A stretch of DNA of 64,000 nt from Pseudonocardia sp. HH130630-07 (lineage in GTDB: Bacteria > Actinomycetota > Actinomycetes > Mycobacteriales > Pseudonocardiaceae): positions 2,480,001 through 2,544,000 of the forward strand of contig NZ_CP013854.1 in the NCBI RefSeq assembly GCF_001698125.1. Reading direction: 5' to 3'. This document shows, piece after piece, positions 52,804 through 60,645 of this stretch (positions are counted from its first letter, which is position 1; each line of letters starts with the position of its first letter). The notes under the pieces were generated by a model. It was not told where the DNA came from. It saw only the letters and a list, made by a program, of their open reading frames with translations, and did no database searches. The translations under genes and the position numbers were made by a program.

Positions 52804-53250
52804 TCACGGGATGTCGAGCGTCGGCATGGGCGCCGCCGCCGGGCTCCAGGTCTCGCGGAAGCCCGGCTGGACGGAGACGTCGACCAGCTCGATCCGTGCA
52901 CCCAGGCCCGGGAGCCGGTGGTAGGTGAAGGACCGGCCGTAGGGGCACGAGTCGAACTCGATCGGTGCTCCGCGCCGGGCGAGTGCGTGCTTGCCGGTGT
53001 GCACGTCGTCGGCCCAGTAGCCGATGTGGTGGAAGTGCGACCCGCCGGTCGCGTCCCACGGGCTGCCCGGTGGACCCTCGATGACCTCGAAGAACGGCGG
53101 CCCACCGGCGGAGAAGACGATGCGGTAGTCCCAGTCCCCGAGGTGGCCGTCCCGGGCCGGGTTCCAGGTGACGCCCAGGACCGCCGAGAGCTCGTCGGTG
53201 GCCCGGTCGAGATCGGTGACGGCGAAGCACAGGTGGTAGAAGTCGCTCAC
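52804..53250 (-). CDS. VOC (glyoxalase-fold) protein
   Basis: The 148-residue protein follows the vicinal-oxygen-chelate pattern (YHLCFAVTDLDRATDELSAV, SHFHHIGYWADDVH, and a final GLGARIELVD with the metal-binding Glu). Members are dioxygenases, isomerases, lyases or binding proteins. The GTG start is used. It precedes the XRE-cupin gene, and an operator like that of the regulator lies 50 bases upstream of its start. It is therefore a likely regulon member. Confidence 0.82.
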   Translation of the reverse strand: MSDFYHLCFAVTDLDRATDELSAVLGVTWNPARDGHLGDWDYRIVFSAGGPPFFEVIEGPPGSPWDATGGSHFHHIGYWADDVHTGKHALARRGAPIEFDSCPYGRSFTYHRLPGLGARIELVDVSVQPGFRETWSPAAAPMPTLDIP

Positions 53251-53299
53251 CGTCGACGGTGATAGCAGCTCTGCTCCGGTCCGGGAAGCCGGTTCCCTC

Positions 53300-53314
53300 T
53301 TGCCGGAACCGCAA
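53300..53314. promoter_or_regulatory. Second XRE-cupin operator (upstream of VOC gene)
   Basis: TTGCCGGAACCGCAA is a TTGC-N7-GCAA palindrome that differs by one base from the regulator's own site (TTGCCGTAACCGCAA on this strand). It lies between the divergent VOC and DinB-like genes, 49 bases before the VOC start and 68 bases before the DinB-like start. Confidence 0.65.
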
Positions 53315-53382
53315 GATCCCGTGCCGGACGCGCGCCCGTCGTTGCAGGATGGCGGCCCCCGAGCGGCACCGCCGCTCCCACG

Positions 53383-53886
53383 ATGGAGGTCACCGTGCCC
53401 AGCACCGCCCGCCGCCGCGACACCCCGCCCCCGCGCACCGGATCCTCGGAACCCGAGGTCCTGCGGGGCTTCCTCGACTACCTGCGCACCTCGGTCGCCG
53501 CCAAGGTCGACGGCGCCCCCGAACCCGCGGTCCGGACGGCGGCGGTGCCGTCCGGCACCACCCTGCTCGGCCTGCTGCACCACCTGACCCACGTGGAGCG
53601 GGCGCTGTTCCTCGGCGAGCGCGTCACGGACTGGCCGGCCACCTTCCGGACGAGCGCGGACGACACGGTCGGCTCCGTCGTCGCCGGGTACCGCGCGGCC
53701 GTCTCGGCGGCGAACGACGTCCTCGACGGGTGCACCGATCTCGCTGCCCCGCTGCCCCGGTCGCAGCCGGGCCGGACCGCACCGACGGTGCGCTGGGCGC
53801 TGGCGCACATGATCGAGGAGACGGGGCGGCACGCCGGGCACGCCGACATCGTGCGCGAGCTGATCGACGGGAGCACGGGGCGATGA
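53383..53886 (+). CDS. DinB/DUF664-like protein
   Basis: The 167-residue protein has the four-helix DinB/DUF664 pattern with the metal His set: LHHLTHVERALF, MIEETGRHAGHADIVRELID. In actinomycetes this superfamily includes mycothiol-dependent enzymes. The specific reaction is unknown. The ATG at 53383 is used. Its stop overlaps the hydrolase start (ATGA). Confidence 0.8.
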   Translation: MEVTVPSTARRRDTPPPRTGSSEPEVLRGFLDYLRTSVAAKVDGAPEPAVRTAAVPSGTTLLGLLHHLTHVERALFLGERVTDWPATFRTSADDTVGSVVAGYRAAVSAANDVLDGCTDLAAPLPRSQPGRTAPTVRWALAHMIEETGRHAGHADIVRELIDGSTGR

Positions 53887-54878
53887 CCGCGCCGATCTCC
53901 GGGCGGCTGCTCGCCGTCCTCCTGAGTGCGGTCGTCGTCCTGCTCGGGTGCGGAGGCCCGGTCGCGGAGAGCGGACCGGAGCCGTACGCGGCGGCCACCC
54001 ACGACGATCCGGAGTTCGGCGGCACGTTCCGGCACGGCTTCGCCGACGTCGACGGCGTCCGCATGCACTACGTCGCCGGTGGCAGCGGGCCGCCGCTCGT
54101 GCTCCTGCACGGCTGGCCGCAGACCTGGTACGGCTGGTGGCCGATCATGCCGGAGCTCGCCGAGCACCACACCGTCTACGCGATCGACCTGCCCGGACTC
54201 GGCGACAGCACCGGCACGCCGGACGGGTTCGACAAGGCGACGCTGGCGCGCTACGTCCACACCCTCGTCACCGGGGAGCTCGGGCTGAGTGCCCCCGCGG
54301 TCGTCGGGCACGACCTCGGGGCCGCCGTCGCCTTCCAGTACGCGGCCGCGCACCCGGCCGACGTCTCCCGGCTCGGCTACCTCGACCTGCCGCTGCCCGG
54401 TCCGGCCGTCGACGCGGCCACCTACCGGTCGCTGAGCTGGCACATCGCCTTCCACTCCCAGCCCGAGGTGCCGGAGGCGGTGGTCGGCGACGACGTCCGC
54501 GAGTACCTCGCGCTGTTCTACCCGCAGGTCGCCTTCGGCGGCAGCGCGTTCGGCGGGACGTCGCGCGACTCGCCGTTCACCGACGAGGAGATCGACGAGT
54601 ACGCGCGGACCTACGGCCGTCCGGAGGTGCTGGCCGGCGGGTTCGAGCTGTATCGGTCCCTCGACGAGGACGTGCGGGACGCGGTCGCGGCGCCACCGGT
54701 GCGGACCCCCGCCCTGCTGCTGACCGCCCAGGGTCAGCTCGACGGCGTCCGCGGCACGGTCGCACCGCGGCTGACGGCGATCGAGCGGGCGGCGGAGGTC
54801 CCGGGCGCGGGGCACTGGCTGGTCGAGGAGAACCCGGAGTTCGTGACCGCGGAGCTGCTGCGGTTCCTCGACGGGTGA
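53883..54878 (+). CDS. Alpha/beta-hydrolase lipoprotein (epoxide-hydrolase-like)
   Basis: The 331-residue protein has a lipobox (VVVLLGCGG), so it is exported and membrane-anchored. The fold follows epoxide hydrolase/dehalogenase relatives: HGWPQTWYGWWP (oxyanion HGxP), nucleophile Asp in VVGHDLGAAVAF, and the C-terminal His in GAGHWLVEENPE. An extracytoplasmic epoxide or ester hydrolase is the best guess. It is coupled to the DinB-like gene. Confidence 0.83.
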   Translation: MTAPISGRLLAVLLSAVVVLLGCGGPVAESGPEPYAAATHDDPEFGGTFRHGFADVDGVRMHYVAGGSGPPLVLLHGWPQTWYGWWPIMPELAEHHTVYAIDLPGLGDSTGTPDGFDKATLARYVHTLVTGELGLSAPAVVGHDLGAAVAFQYAAAHPADVSRLGYLDLPLPGPAVDAATYRSLSWHIAFHSQPEVPEAVVGDDVREYLALFYPQVAFGGSAFGGTSRDSPFTDEEIDEYARTYGRPEVLAGGFELYRSLDEDVRDAVAAPPVRTPALLLTAQGQLDGVRGTVAPRLTAIERAAEVPGAGHWLVEENPEFVTAELLRFLDG

Positions 54879-55002
54879 CCCCCCGGGCGGCTGCGGAGCG
54901 TACCGGACTCCGTAGCGTGTCCGGTCGGATCGATCCTCCGACACCGTGCCGCCCGGACCCCGCGGTACCGGTACGGCCGGTACACGAGGACGTGCAGTGC
55001 GC

Positions 55003-55182
55003 ATGGGGTACCAGGGGATCGGTCTCGAGGTCCACATCCGCCTGGTCGACGAGCTGCCCCATCGCGTCCTCCCGGCGGTCGCCGCGGGGGTGCTGAGCCC
55101 CGAGGAGGCGCGCGAGCTCGTGCTCCGGGCGCGGCTCGTCCTGCAGGCCCGGCTCGCGGTAGACGCCACCCGGCTGCGCTGA
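55003..55182 (+). CDS. Small hypothetical protein
   Basis: The 59-residue helical protein (MGYQGIGLEVHIRLVDELPH ...) has GAGGA 13 bases before its ATG. No family is recognised. Its charged amphipathic helices (SPEEARELVLRARLVLQARL) suggest a real small protein, but the call rests on composition only. Confidence 0.4.
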   Translation: MGYQGIGLEVHIRLVDELPHRVLPAVAAGVLSPEEARELVLRARLVLQARLAVDATRLR

Positions 55183-55342
55183 GGACCACCCCACCGCAAA
55201 CGTCACCCGAACGGGTGGTGTCCGCGCAGTGGTGGCTCGTTGATCCCCGTACGGGTGCCGGTGCGGTGCTCGTCACCGCCCGATCGTGTCTCGACGGCCC
55301 CGGACCCCGGCCGTCGCCGTCGGGCCGGCACGGGGAGACCTC

Positions 55343-56323
55343 GTGTTCCACGGCTTCACCAAGAAGTTCCTGAACGACTCGATCGAGCGCAGCTCGGAGA
55401 ACGCGATGGACCGTCGTCGCTTCCTGCGTGCCGCCGGTCTGACCGGCGCCGGAGTGGCGGGCCTCGGAGTCCTCGGCAGCGGCGTCGCCTCCGCCAGCGA
55501 GGACGGTCTGCTCGGCGGGATCCTCGGCGGCAGCAGCGACGACGAGGGCGCCGTGTCCGACGCGGCGGTGCTGAACTTCGCGCTCAACCTGGAGTACCTG
55601 GAGGCCGAGTTCTACCTGCGTGCCGTCACCGGCAACGGGCTCGCGGACTCCCAGATCGACGGCGCCGGGAAGCTCGGCGGCGTCACCGGCGGCTACGCGG
55701 TCAAGTTCGAGACCAAGATCGGCCGCCAGTACGCCGAGGAGATCGCCCAGGACGAGAAGGCGCACGTCGACTTCCTGCGCACCGCACTGGGCGACGCGAA
55801 GGTGGCCCGCCCGGAGATCAACCTGCAGGACGCCTTCACCGCCGCCGCCCAGGCCGCCGGCGTCATCGGGCCGAACGAGACCTTCGACCCGTTCAAGGAC
55901 GAGACCAGCTTCCTGCTGGGCGCGTTCATCTTCGAAGACGTGGGCGTCACCGCCTACAAGGGCGCCGCTCCCCTGGTCGCGAACAAGACGTTCCTCGAGG
56001 CCGCGGCCGGCATCCTGGCCGTCGAGGCCTACCACGCCGGGCTGGTCCGGACCCTGCTGCTCCAGGGCGGCGCCGCCGACACGGTCGGGAAGATCTCCGA
56101 CGCCCGCGACTCCCTCGACGGCCCGGACGACCTCGACCAGGGCATCGTCGACCGCAACGGCAACGCCAACATCGTGCCGACCGACGAGAACTCGATCGCC
56201 TTCTCCCGCACCCCCGGCCAGGTACTCAACATCGCCTACCTCAACCCGGCCTCGGTCACCTCGGGCGGATTCTTCCCCGCCGGCGTCAACGGCGAGGTCG
56301 CCACCAGCGACGCCAACGACTGA
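55343..56323 (+). CDS. Tat-exported ferritin-like protein
   Basis: The protein has a Tat signal ([20 protein letters not shown]) and a four-helix ferritin-like domain ([19 protein letters not shown] and [18 protein letters not shown] supply the Glu/His metal ligands), resembling desiccation-related PCC13-62-type proteins. Iron binding or storage in the cell envelope is possible. GTG 55343 (GGGGAGA upstream) would put [15 protein letters not shown] before the Tat motif. ATG 55406 (GGAGA upstream) would start directly at it. Two hairpins follow the stop. Confidence 0.83.
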   Translation: MFHGFTKKFLNDSIERSSENAMDRRRFLRAAGLTGAGVAGLGVLGSGVASASEDGLLGGILGGSSDDEGAVSDAAVLNFALNLEYLEAEFYLRAVTGNGLADSQIDGAGKLGGVTGGYAVKFETKIGRQYAEEIAQDEKAHVDFLRTALGDAKVARPEINLQDAFTAAAQAAGVIGPNETFDPFKDETSFLLGAFIFEDVGVTAYKGAAPLVANKTFLEAAAGILAVEAYHAGLVRTLLLQGGAADTVGKISDARDSLDGPDDLDQGIVDRNGNANIVPTDENSIAFSRTPGQVLNIAYLNPASVTSGGFFPAGVNGEVATSDAND

Positions 56324-56344
56324 CCAGCCCTCCCCGCACGACCC

Positions 56345-56380
56345 GGTGCCGCCGCCCCCACACGTGGGAGCGGCGGCACC
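56345..56380 (+). terminator. Hairpin after ferritin-like gene
   Basis: GGTGCCGCCGC (56345-56355) pairs exactly with GCGGCGGCACC (56370-56380), with a further inner CCCA/TGGG stem. It lies 22 bases past the ferritin-like stop and is a likely terminator. Confidence 0.6.
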
Positions 56381-56406
56381 GTCGTGTCCGGGCACCCGAC
56401 AACGAC

Positions 56407-56445
56407 GTCGGGCCGGCCCGCACGGAGTGTGCGGACCGGCCCGAC
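56407..56445 (-). terminator. Hairpin after acidic secreted protein gene
   Basis: GTCGGGCCGGCCCGCAC (56407-56423) pairs with 56429-56445 with one mismatch around a GGAGT loop. It lies 21 bases beyond the stop of the minus-strand acidic protein gene. With the neighbouring hairpin it forms a convergent terminator pair. Confidence 0.6.
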
Positions 56446-56465
56446 GGTCGGTGGTGCTGAGGAGA

Positions 56466-56894
56466 TCAGTCGTCCAGGTCGACGATGCGGTCGAGAACGT
56501 TGTCCCGGTCGTCGTCGTTGTCGCGGTCGCTGATCCGGTCGAAGAGACCGTCGCGGTCCCCGTCGTCGTCGCGGTCGCTCTCGGTCCGCGACTCGAACGA
56601 GCTGTCCAGGTCCAGGCCCAGCGACGAGGAGGAGTCGCTCTCGAAGTCCTCGTCGTCGAACTCGCTGAAGCTGTCGAGGTTCAGGCCGAGCGAGGAGTCG
56701 GACCGGCTGGACGAGTCGAAGCGGTCGCCGTCCCGGTCGAACGAGGAGCTCTGCTCGGAGACCAGGGAGCCCTCGAGGGACTTGTTCAGCCCGAAGCTGG
56801 AGTCGCCCTCGTCGGCGAACGCCATTCCGGTCACGCCGAGGGTCATCGGAACGGCCATCGCCGAGACGAGCAGGGTACGCACGGACTTGCGCAT
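56466..56894 (-). CDS. Secreted Asp/Ser-rich low-complexity protein
   Basis: The 142-residue protein has a signal peptide (RTLLVSAMAVPMTLGVTGMAFA). A very acidic mature part follows, with alternating Ser-rich (DSSSRSDSSLGLNLDS) and Asp-rich (DRDDDGDRDGLFDRI) runs and repeated SLGL(N/D)LD units. TGGAGG lies 8 bases before the ATG. No family is recognised. The Asp repeats resemble calcium- or cation-binding spacers in extracellular proteins. Confidence 0.7.
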   Translation of the reverse strand: MRKSVRTLLVSAMAVPMTLGVTGMAFADEGDSSFGLNKSLEGSLVSEQSSSFDRDGDRFDSSSRSDSSLGLNLDSFSEFDDEDFESDSSSSLGLDLDSSFESRTESDRDDDGDRDGLFDRISDRDNDDDRDNVLDRIVDLDD

Positions 56895-57213
56895 GGGAAT
56901 CCTCCAGTGGTTCGCCGGCACATTTCGGGATGGTCCGACTGTGCTGTTCCGGACGCTATCCCGGCGATGTACGGCGAGTACTCACGGGGGGTGGCCCGAA
57001 TTCACTCTTCCGGTACTGAACCCCGGCGCGCCCGGTTCCGAAGCGCTCTGTGTCCGTAGGCCGTTCACCTGCGACGATGAAGATCGAACCAGCTCGCTCG
57101 CCGGTCTCGGACCGGTCTCCCGGCGACCCCGACGGATGATCACTCGATCGAGTGAAAACCGCACCGCCGATAAATTCGTAGATCGTGTTCGTCGGCAATT
57201 CGGGTGGCGCGCG
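56895..57213. other. Intergenic region with a 16-bp perfect palindrome
   Basis: No gene is seen between the acidic protein and the ANTAR regulator. TCACTCGATCGAGTGA at 57140-57155 is a perfect 16-base palindrome and a candidate operator. It lies about 245 bases upstream of the acidic protein start and 59 bases beyond the ANTAR stop. Confidence 0.45.
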
Positions 57214-57909
57214 TCACGATCCATCGACAAATGCGCTCCGGTCGATGTCACCCGAGACGACATCGGCGGCGACCTCGGCCAGCGGGCGCCCGTTGCGCCG
57301 GGCGTGCGAGCGCAGGAGGTCGAACGCGGTGTCGACGTCGCGCCCGGTCCAGACCGACAGCACGCCCTTGGCCTGCTCGATCGGGATCCTGCTGTGCAGG
57401 GCCGCGCGGAGCTGACCGGTCTCGGCCTCGACCCGGTCCCGCTCGCGCCGGTCGCTGACCCGGACGGCCGCGGCCTCGGCCAGTATCCCGGCGACCCCGA
57501 GGTTCGGCGGCTCGGTACCGCGCCCGAGCAGGAGCAGCGCCCCGAGCGGCCCGGACCCGCCGGGTACCGGCAGCGCCCAGGCGCCGGTGATCCCGAACTG
57601 CGCGGCCCGCGCCGTGAACGACAACCACCGGGGGCGGACCGCGGCGAGATCGGTGCACACGATCGGCCGTCCGGTGCGGGCGCACTCGCCGCCGGGGCCC
57701 TGCCCGAACCCCGCGGATAGGACCGAGCGCGGCCCGTCCGGACCGGCGGAGACGAGGCCGTGCACCGCGCCGTCGGAGACCAGCGCGGCGCCCGCCGTCA
57801 CGTCGAGGATCAGTGCCGACCGCCGGACCAGCTCGTCGAGGGCACCGGCCGGTGACGTGATCACGGCGAGGACCGCTCCGGCGACATCGAGATCCACACC
57901 GTTGCTCAT
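57214..57909 (-). CDS. GAF-ANTAR RNA-binding antiterminator
   Basis: The 231-residue protein has an N-terminal GAF-like sensor region (VLAVITSPAGALDELVRRSA) and a C-terminal ANTAR domain (SRIPIEQAKGVLSVWTGRDV, AFDLLRSHARRNGRPLAEVA). ANTAR proteins bind paired hairpins in nascent RNA and stop terminators forming. The combination is very common in actinomycetes and usually responds to stress. The target RNA is unknown. Confidence 0.88.
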   Translation of the reverse strand: MSNGVDLDVAGAVLAVITSPAGALDELVRRSALILDVTAGAALVSDGAVHGLVSAGPDGPRSVLSAGFGQGPGGECARTGRPIVCTDLAAVRPRWLSFTARAAQFGITGAWALPVPGGSGPLGALLLLGRGTEPPNLGVAGILAEAAAVRVSDRRERDRVEAETGQLRAALHSRIPIEQAKGVLSVWTGRDVDTAFDLLRSHARRNGRPLAEVAADVVSGDIDRSAFVDGS

Positions 57910-57977
57910 GTCCGGTGTTCGGGGCTACCGCTGTTCCGGTTCCCGGTGGGTCCGGACCTACCGCGGAGTACGGGTGC

Positions 57978-58602
57978 TCAGCTGCCCAGCCGGGCGGCGA
58001 GGACGTCCACACCGGGGCCGGACAGACCGGTGACGGCGTCGGCCCGCCCGGCCATCACCATCAGCAGGGCCTCCCCCGGACCCGCGACGGCGGGGCCCGT
58101 CCCGGTGCGCCAGCCGATGTCGGTCGCCAGCAGGGTCAGCCCGCGGATCCGGGAGCGGGCCCCGATCGGTGGCGCGAACCGGGCGAACTCCAGTGCCGTG
58201 ACCAACCGGCCCGCCGGGACGGCCCGGGGCCGCCCGAGCGGGCGCCGGATGTCCTGGTGGTGGATCAGGCCGTCGGTCAGCGCGATCCGCCCGCCGAACC
58301 CGGCGGTCAGGCCGCGTGGGGTCAGGCGCTCGCGGACGAGTGCGACGAGCTCGCACGGGGTGCGGTCGCGCAGCTCGGCGACCCCGGCCTCGTTCGCGCC
58401 GGTGGGCCCGGCGGCGAGCCGGCGGGCGAGCGCGAGCGGGCGCAGCCCGTCGTAGCTGATCGTGTGGGCGACGACGTCGCGCACCCGCCAGCCGGTGCAG
58501 AGGGTGGGTGCGTCCCACTCGGCGGGGGGTGAGGGTGTCGAGGAACTCCGCCAGGTCGGCGCGTTCCGCGCGGGCCATCGCCGTGACATCGGTTCTCGCC
58601 AT
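57978..58602 (-). pseudogene. DinB/maleylpyruvate-isomerase-like (TIGR03083-type) gene with frameshift
   Basis: The start is clear: ATG 58602 with GGAGGAG upstream, reading MARTDVTAMARAERADLAEF. The body in another frame, DAPTLCTGWRVRDVVAHTIS ... GLIHHQDIRRPLG, is the mycothiol-dependent maleylpyruvate isomerase/TIGR03083 pattern. The frames join if one G is removed from GGGGGG at 58524-58529. Either the gene is dead or the indel is an assembly error. The reconstructed length of about 207 residues is normal. Confidence 0.75.
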
Positions 58603-58945
58603 GTCCGCTCCTCCGGTGTGCTGCGCGTGCGGTCCCCGCGTCGGAACCGTCGGAGGAGTATCGCGCCACCCACACCGATGCCGACGACGAGGACGACCGG
58701 GACCCCGAGTGCGAACGTCAGCCGCTCCCGGGCGCCCGCGCTCAGCAGGTGCCCGGCGGTGGTCAGGACGGTCGCCCAGCTCGTCGCCGACAGCGCGTGC
58801 ACGACGGCGAACCGGCCGGGTGCCATCGAGGTCCAGCCCGCGATCCGGGGGACCACGACCCGCCCGTAGGACGCCCACTGGCCGAGCGCGACCGTCGTGA
58901 CCGGACGGTGGGTGAGCAGGTCCGCAGCCCGGCCCCAGGAGGTGC
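58603..58945 (-). pseudogene. DedA-like membrane protein remnant
   Basis: The minus-strand text YGRVVVPRIAGWTSMAPGRF followed by AVVHALSATSWATVLTTAGH and a last hydrophobic segment (VPVVLVVGIGVGGAILLRRF) looks like the C-terminal part of a DedA/SNARE-associated protein (R..P..AG...M...F). It has no N-terminal half and no clear own stop. The assignment is tentative. Confidence 0.35.
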
Positions 58946-59002
58946 GGGTGCACCGCGGTGCGACGGCGAACGGTGCCGGCCGGCCCCGCAGCCGCCGGCC
59001 GG

Positions 59003-59131
59003 CTGTCCGTGTCGCCGAAGGCCGTCAGCAAGAACATCAACAGCATCTTCGACAAGCTCGGCCTCGCCCCGAGCGACGACGACAACCGCCGGGTCCTGGC
59101 GATCCTGGCCTACCTGGAGCACCGGGGCTGA
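59003..59131 (+). pseudogene. LuxR-type HTH remnant
   Basis: This 42-residue plus-strand fragment (LSVSPKAVSKNINSIFDKLG ... DDDNRRVLAILAYLEHRG, then stop) is the recognition-helix end of a LuxR/NarL response regulator. The receiver domain and most of the HTH are missing. It abuts the DedA-like remnant, so two broken genes meet here. Confidence 0.6.
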
Positions 59132-59273
59132 GGCCGGGAGCCGCGGGGGCACCTCGTCGGGGCCTGCCGCATCCGGCGTGTGGGGCGCAGCGCGCCGGGC
59201 GGAGGTGCACGTGTCGGTCGGGGTGCGGGATCGGCGCGGGCGGGGCGCCCACGGCCCCGTCGGCTCCCGGACG

Positions 59274-59381
59274 GTGCCGAGATGCACGTGAGCGGGTCTC
59301 GGGTGCGTGCCCCGGCCCGCTGCGCTGCATCTCGGCACGTCGAGCCGCGGGATGGACCCCGGGCGGGCGAGCGGCCACCGA
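59274..59381 (+). repeat. 108-bp hairpin repeat, copy 1
   Basis: This is 98% identical to copy 2 (two mismatches). The first 65 bases form a hairpin: GTGCCGAGATGCA (59274-59286) pairs exactly with TGCATCTCGGCAC (59326-59338), with an inner AGCGGG/CCCGCT stem. It is non-coding. Confidence 0.85.
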
Positions 59382-59590
59382 CTTGTGGTCCTGCCGCGCC
59401 CCCGTGCTCGTGCGTGACCCCGCTGCGGCGTGCCGCACCCGCCGCGACGGGTGTGACATGCCGTGAGGGGGTGCACGACCCGGCCCGGGGTGCGACGGCG
59501 AGCCCGGGACCGCGCCGCATCCCGGCACCGCGTTCGCGCACGGGCCCGGCCTGCCGACCGCCGCGCGGGCTGCGTGGAGGCCCGGCTTCT

Positions 59591-59698
59591 GTGCCGAGAT
59601 GCACGTGAGCGGGTCTCGGGTGCGTGCCCCGGCCCGCTGCCCTGCATCTCGGCACATCGAGCCGCGGGATGGACCCCGGGCGGGCGAGCGGCCACCGA
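59591..59698 (+). repeat. 108-bp hairpin repeat, copy 2
   Basis: This is the second copy, 317 bases downstream in the same orientation. The only differences are one base in the hairpin loop side (G to C) and one just after it (G to A). Such near-identity in decayed DNA suggests recent duplication or selection, perhaps as a REP-like family dispersed in the genome. Confidence 0.85.
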
Positions 59699-59757
59699 GC
59701 GTGGTCCCGCCGAACCCCGGCCCTCGTACGGCGCCCTCCCCTCCTCCGCCATGGCCC

Positions 59758-59804
59758 ACTCATGGAGCAAGAGCACCGCGACACGAGGCTCTAGCTCCAT
59801 GAGT
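59758..59804. repeat. 47-bp long inverted repeat
   Basis: ACTCATGGAGC (59758-59768) pairs exactly with GCTCCATGAGT (59794-59804), with an inner AGAGC/GCTCT pair. It lies just beyond the 3' end of the minus-strand ABC ATPase gene and may end that operon's transcript. Confidence 0.6.
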
Positions 59805-59865
59805 GACCGGTGGGGTGGGGGTGGAGTGGGTGATGAGGTGGGTGAGGTCGGTGAGGTGCGTGGGG

Positions 59866-60645
59866 TCAGGGCGGGTCGAGTTCGCGCAGCAGGACCCGCG
59901 GACGTCCGTCGACGGGGTCGGGGACCACGCGGCCGTCGACCCGGAAGTGCTCCGCCAGCAGTGTGCGGGTGAAGACCTCCGCCGGGGGCCCCACCGCGAC
60001 GACCCGGCCCCCGGACAGGACCGCGGCGAGATCGGCGTAGCGGGCGGCGAGATCGAGCGAGTGCAGGGCGGCGACGACGGTCGTCCCCAGTTCCCGGGCC
60101 AGGCGCAGTACGCCCAGCTGGTGCTGCGGGTCCAGGTGGTTGGTCGGCTCGTCGAGCACCAGCACCCGCGGCTGCTGGGCGAGCGCCCGCGCGAGCAGCA
60201 CCCGCTGGCGCTCCCCGCCGGACAGCTCGGACAGCGGCCGGGCGGCGAACCCGGTGCACCCGGTGCGTTCCAGCGCCGCCGCGACGACGGCGGCGTCGGC
60301 CGGGCCCGGCCGGCCGAAGGTGCCGAGGTGCGGTGCGCGCCCGAGCATCACCGACTCGTGCACGGTGAAGCCGAACCCGCCGTCGGTGTGCTGGGCGAGC
60401 ACGCCGACCGCGCGGGCGTTGTCGCGGTGCGGCACCGCCCAGAGGTCGTCGGCGCCGAGGACCAGGTGCCCGCGTTGCGGGCGCAGCGCCCGGAACAGCG
60501 TCCGGAGCAGGGTGGACTTGCCGGAGCCGTTCGGGCCGACCAGGGCGAGGAAGGCCCCGTCCGGGACGGTGAGGTCGACGTCGTGCACGACCGGCGGTCC
60601 GCCGTGGCCGACCGTGACGCCGTCGAGCGTGAGCGTCGCGTTCAC
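59866..60645 (-). CDS. FecE/BtuD-type ABC ATPase (second importer)
   Basis: The 259-residue protein has Walker A GPNGSGKST, signature LSGGERQRV, Walker B VLVLDEPTNHLD and the His loop (AALHSLDLAARYAD). The GTG start overlaps the permease stop. It is the last gene of a binding protein - permease - ATPase operon of the iron-chelate/cobalamin class, parallel to the one in the integrated element. Confidence 0.9.
   Translation of the reverse strand: MNATLTLDGVTVGHGGPPVVHDVDLTVPDGAFLALVGPNGSGKSTLLRTLFRALRPQRGHLVLGADDLWAVPHRDNARAVGVLAQHTDGGFGFTVHESVMLGRAPHLGTFGRPGPADAAVVAAALERTGCTGFAARPLSELSGGERQRVLLARALAQQPRVLVLDEPTNHLDPQHQLGVLRLARELGTTVVAALHSLDLAARYADLAAVLSGGRVVAVGPPAEVFTRTLLAEHFRVDGRVVPDPVDGRPRVLLRELDPP

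Larger units (their letters stand above)
59132..59880. other. Decayed, repeat-bearing intergenic stretch
   Basis: No gene is supported. The stretch holds two copies of a 108-bp repeat, each headed by a long hairpin, and a separate long inverted repeat at 59758-59804. The intervening sequence is GC-rich with no codon structure. Confidence 0.55.

Noticed and set aside
59274-59698. Repeated hairpin elements considered as a CRISPR array
   Set aside because: Only two copies are present, 108 bp long and 317 bp apart, with a decayed spacer and no cas genes. Spacing and length do not fit CRISPR.
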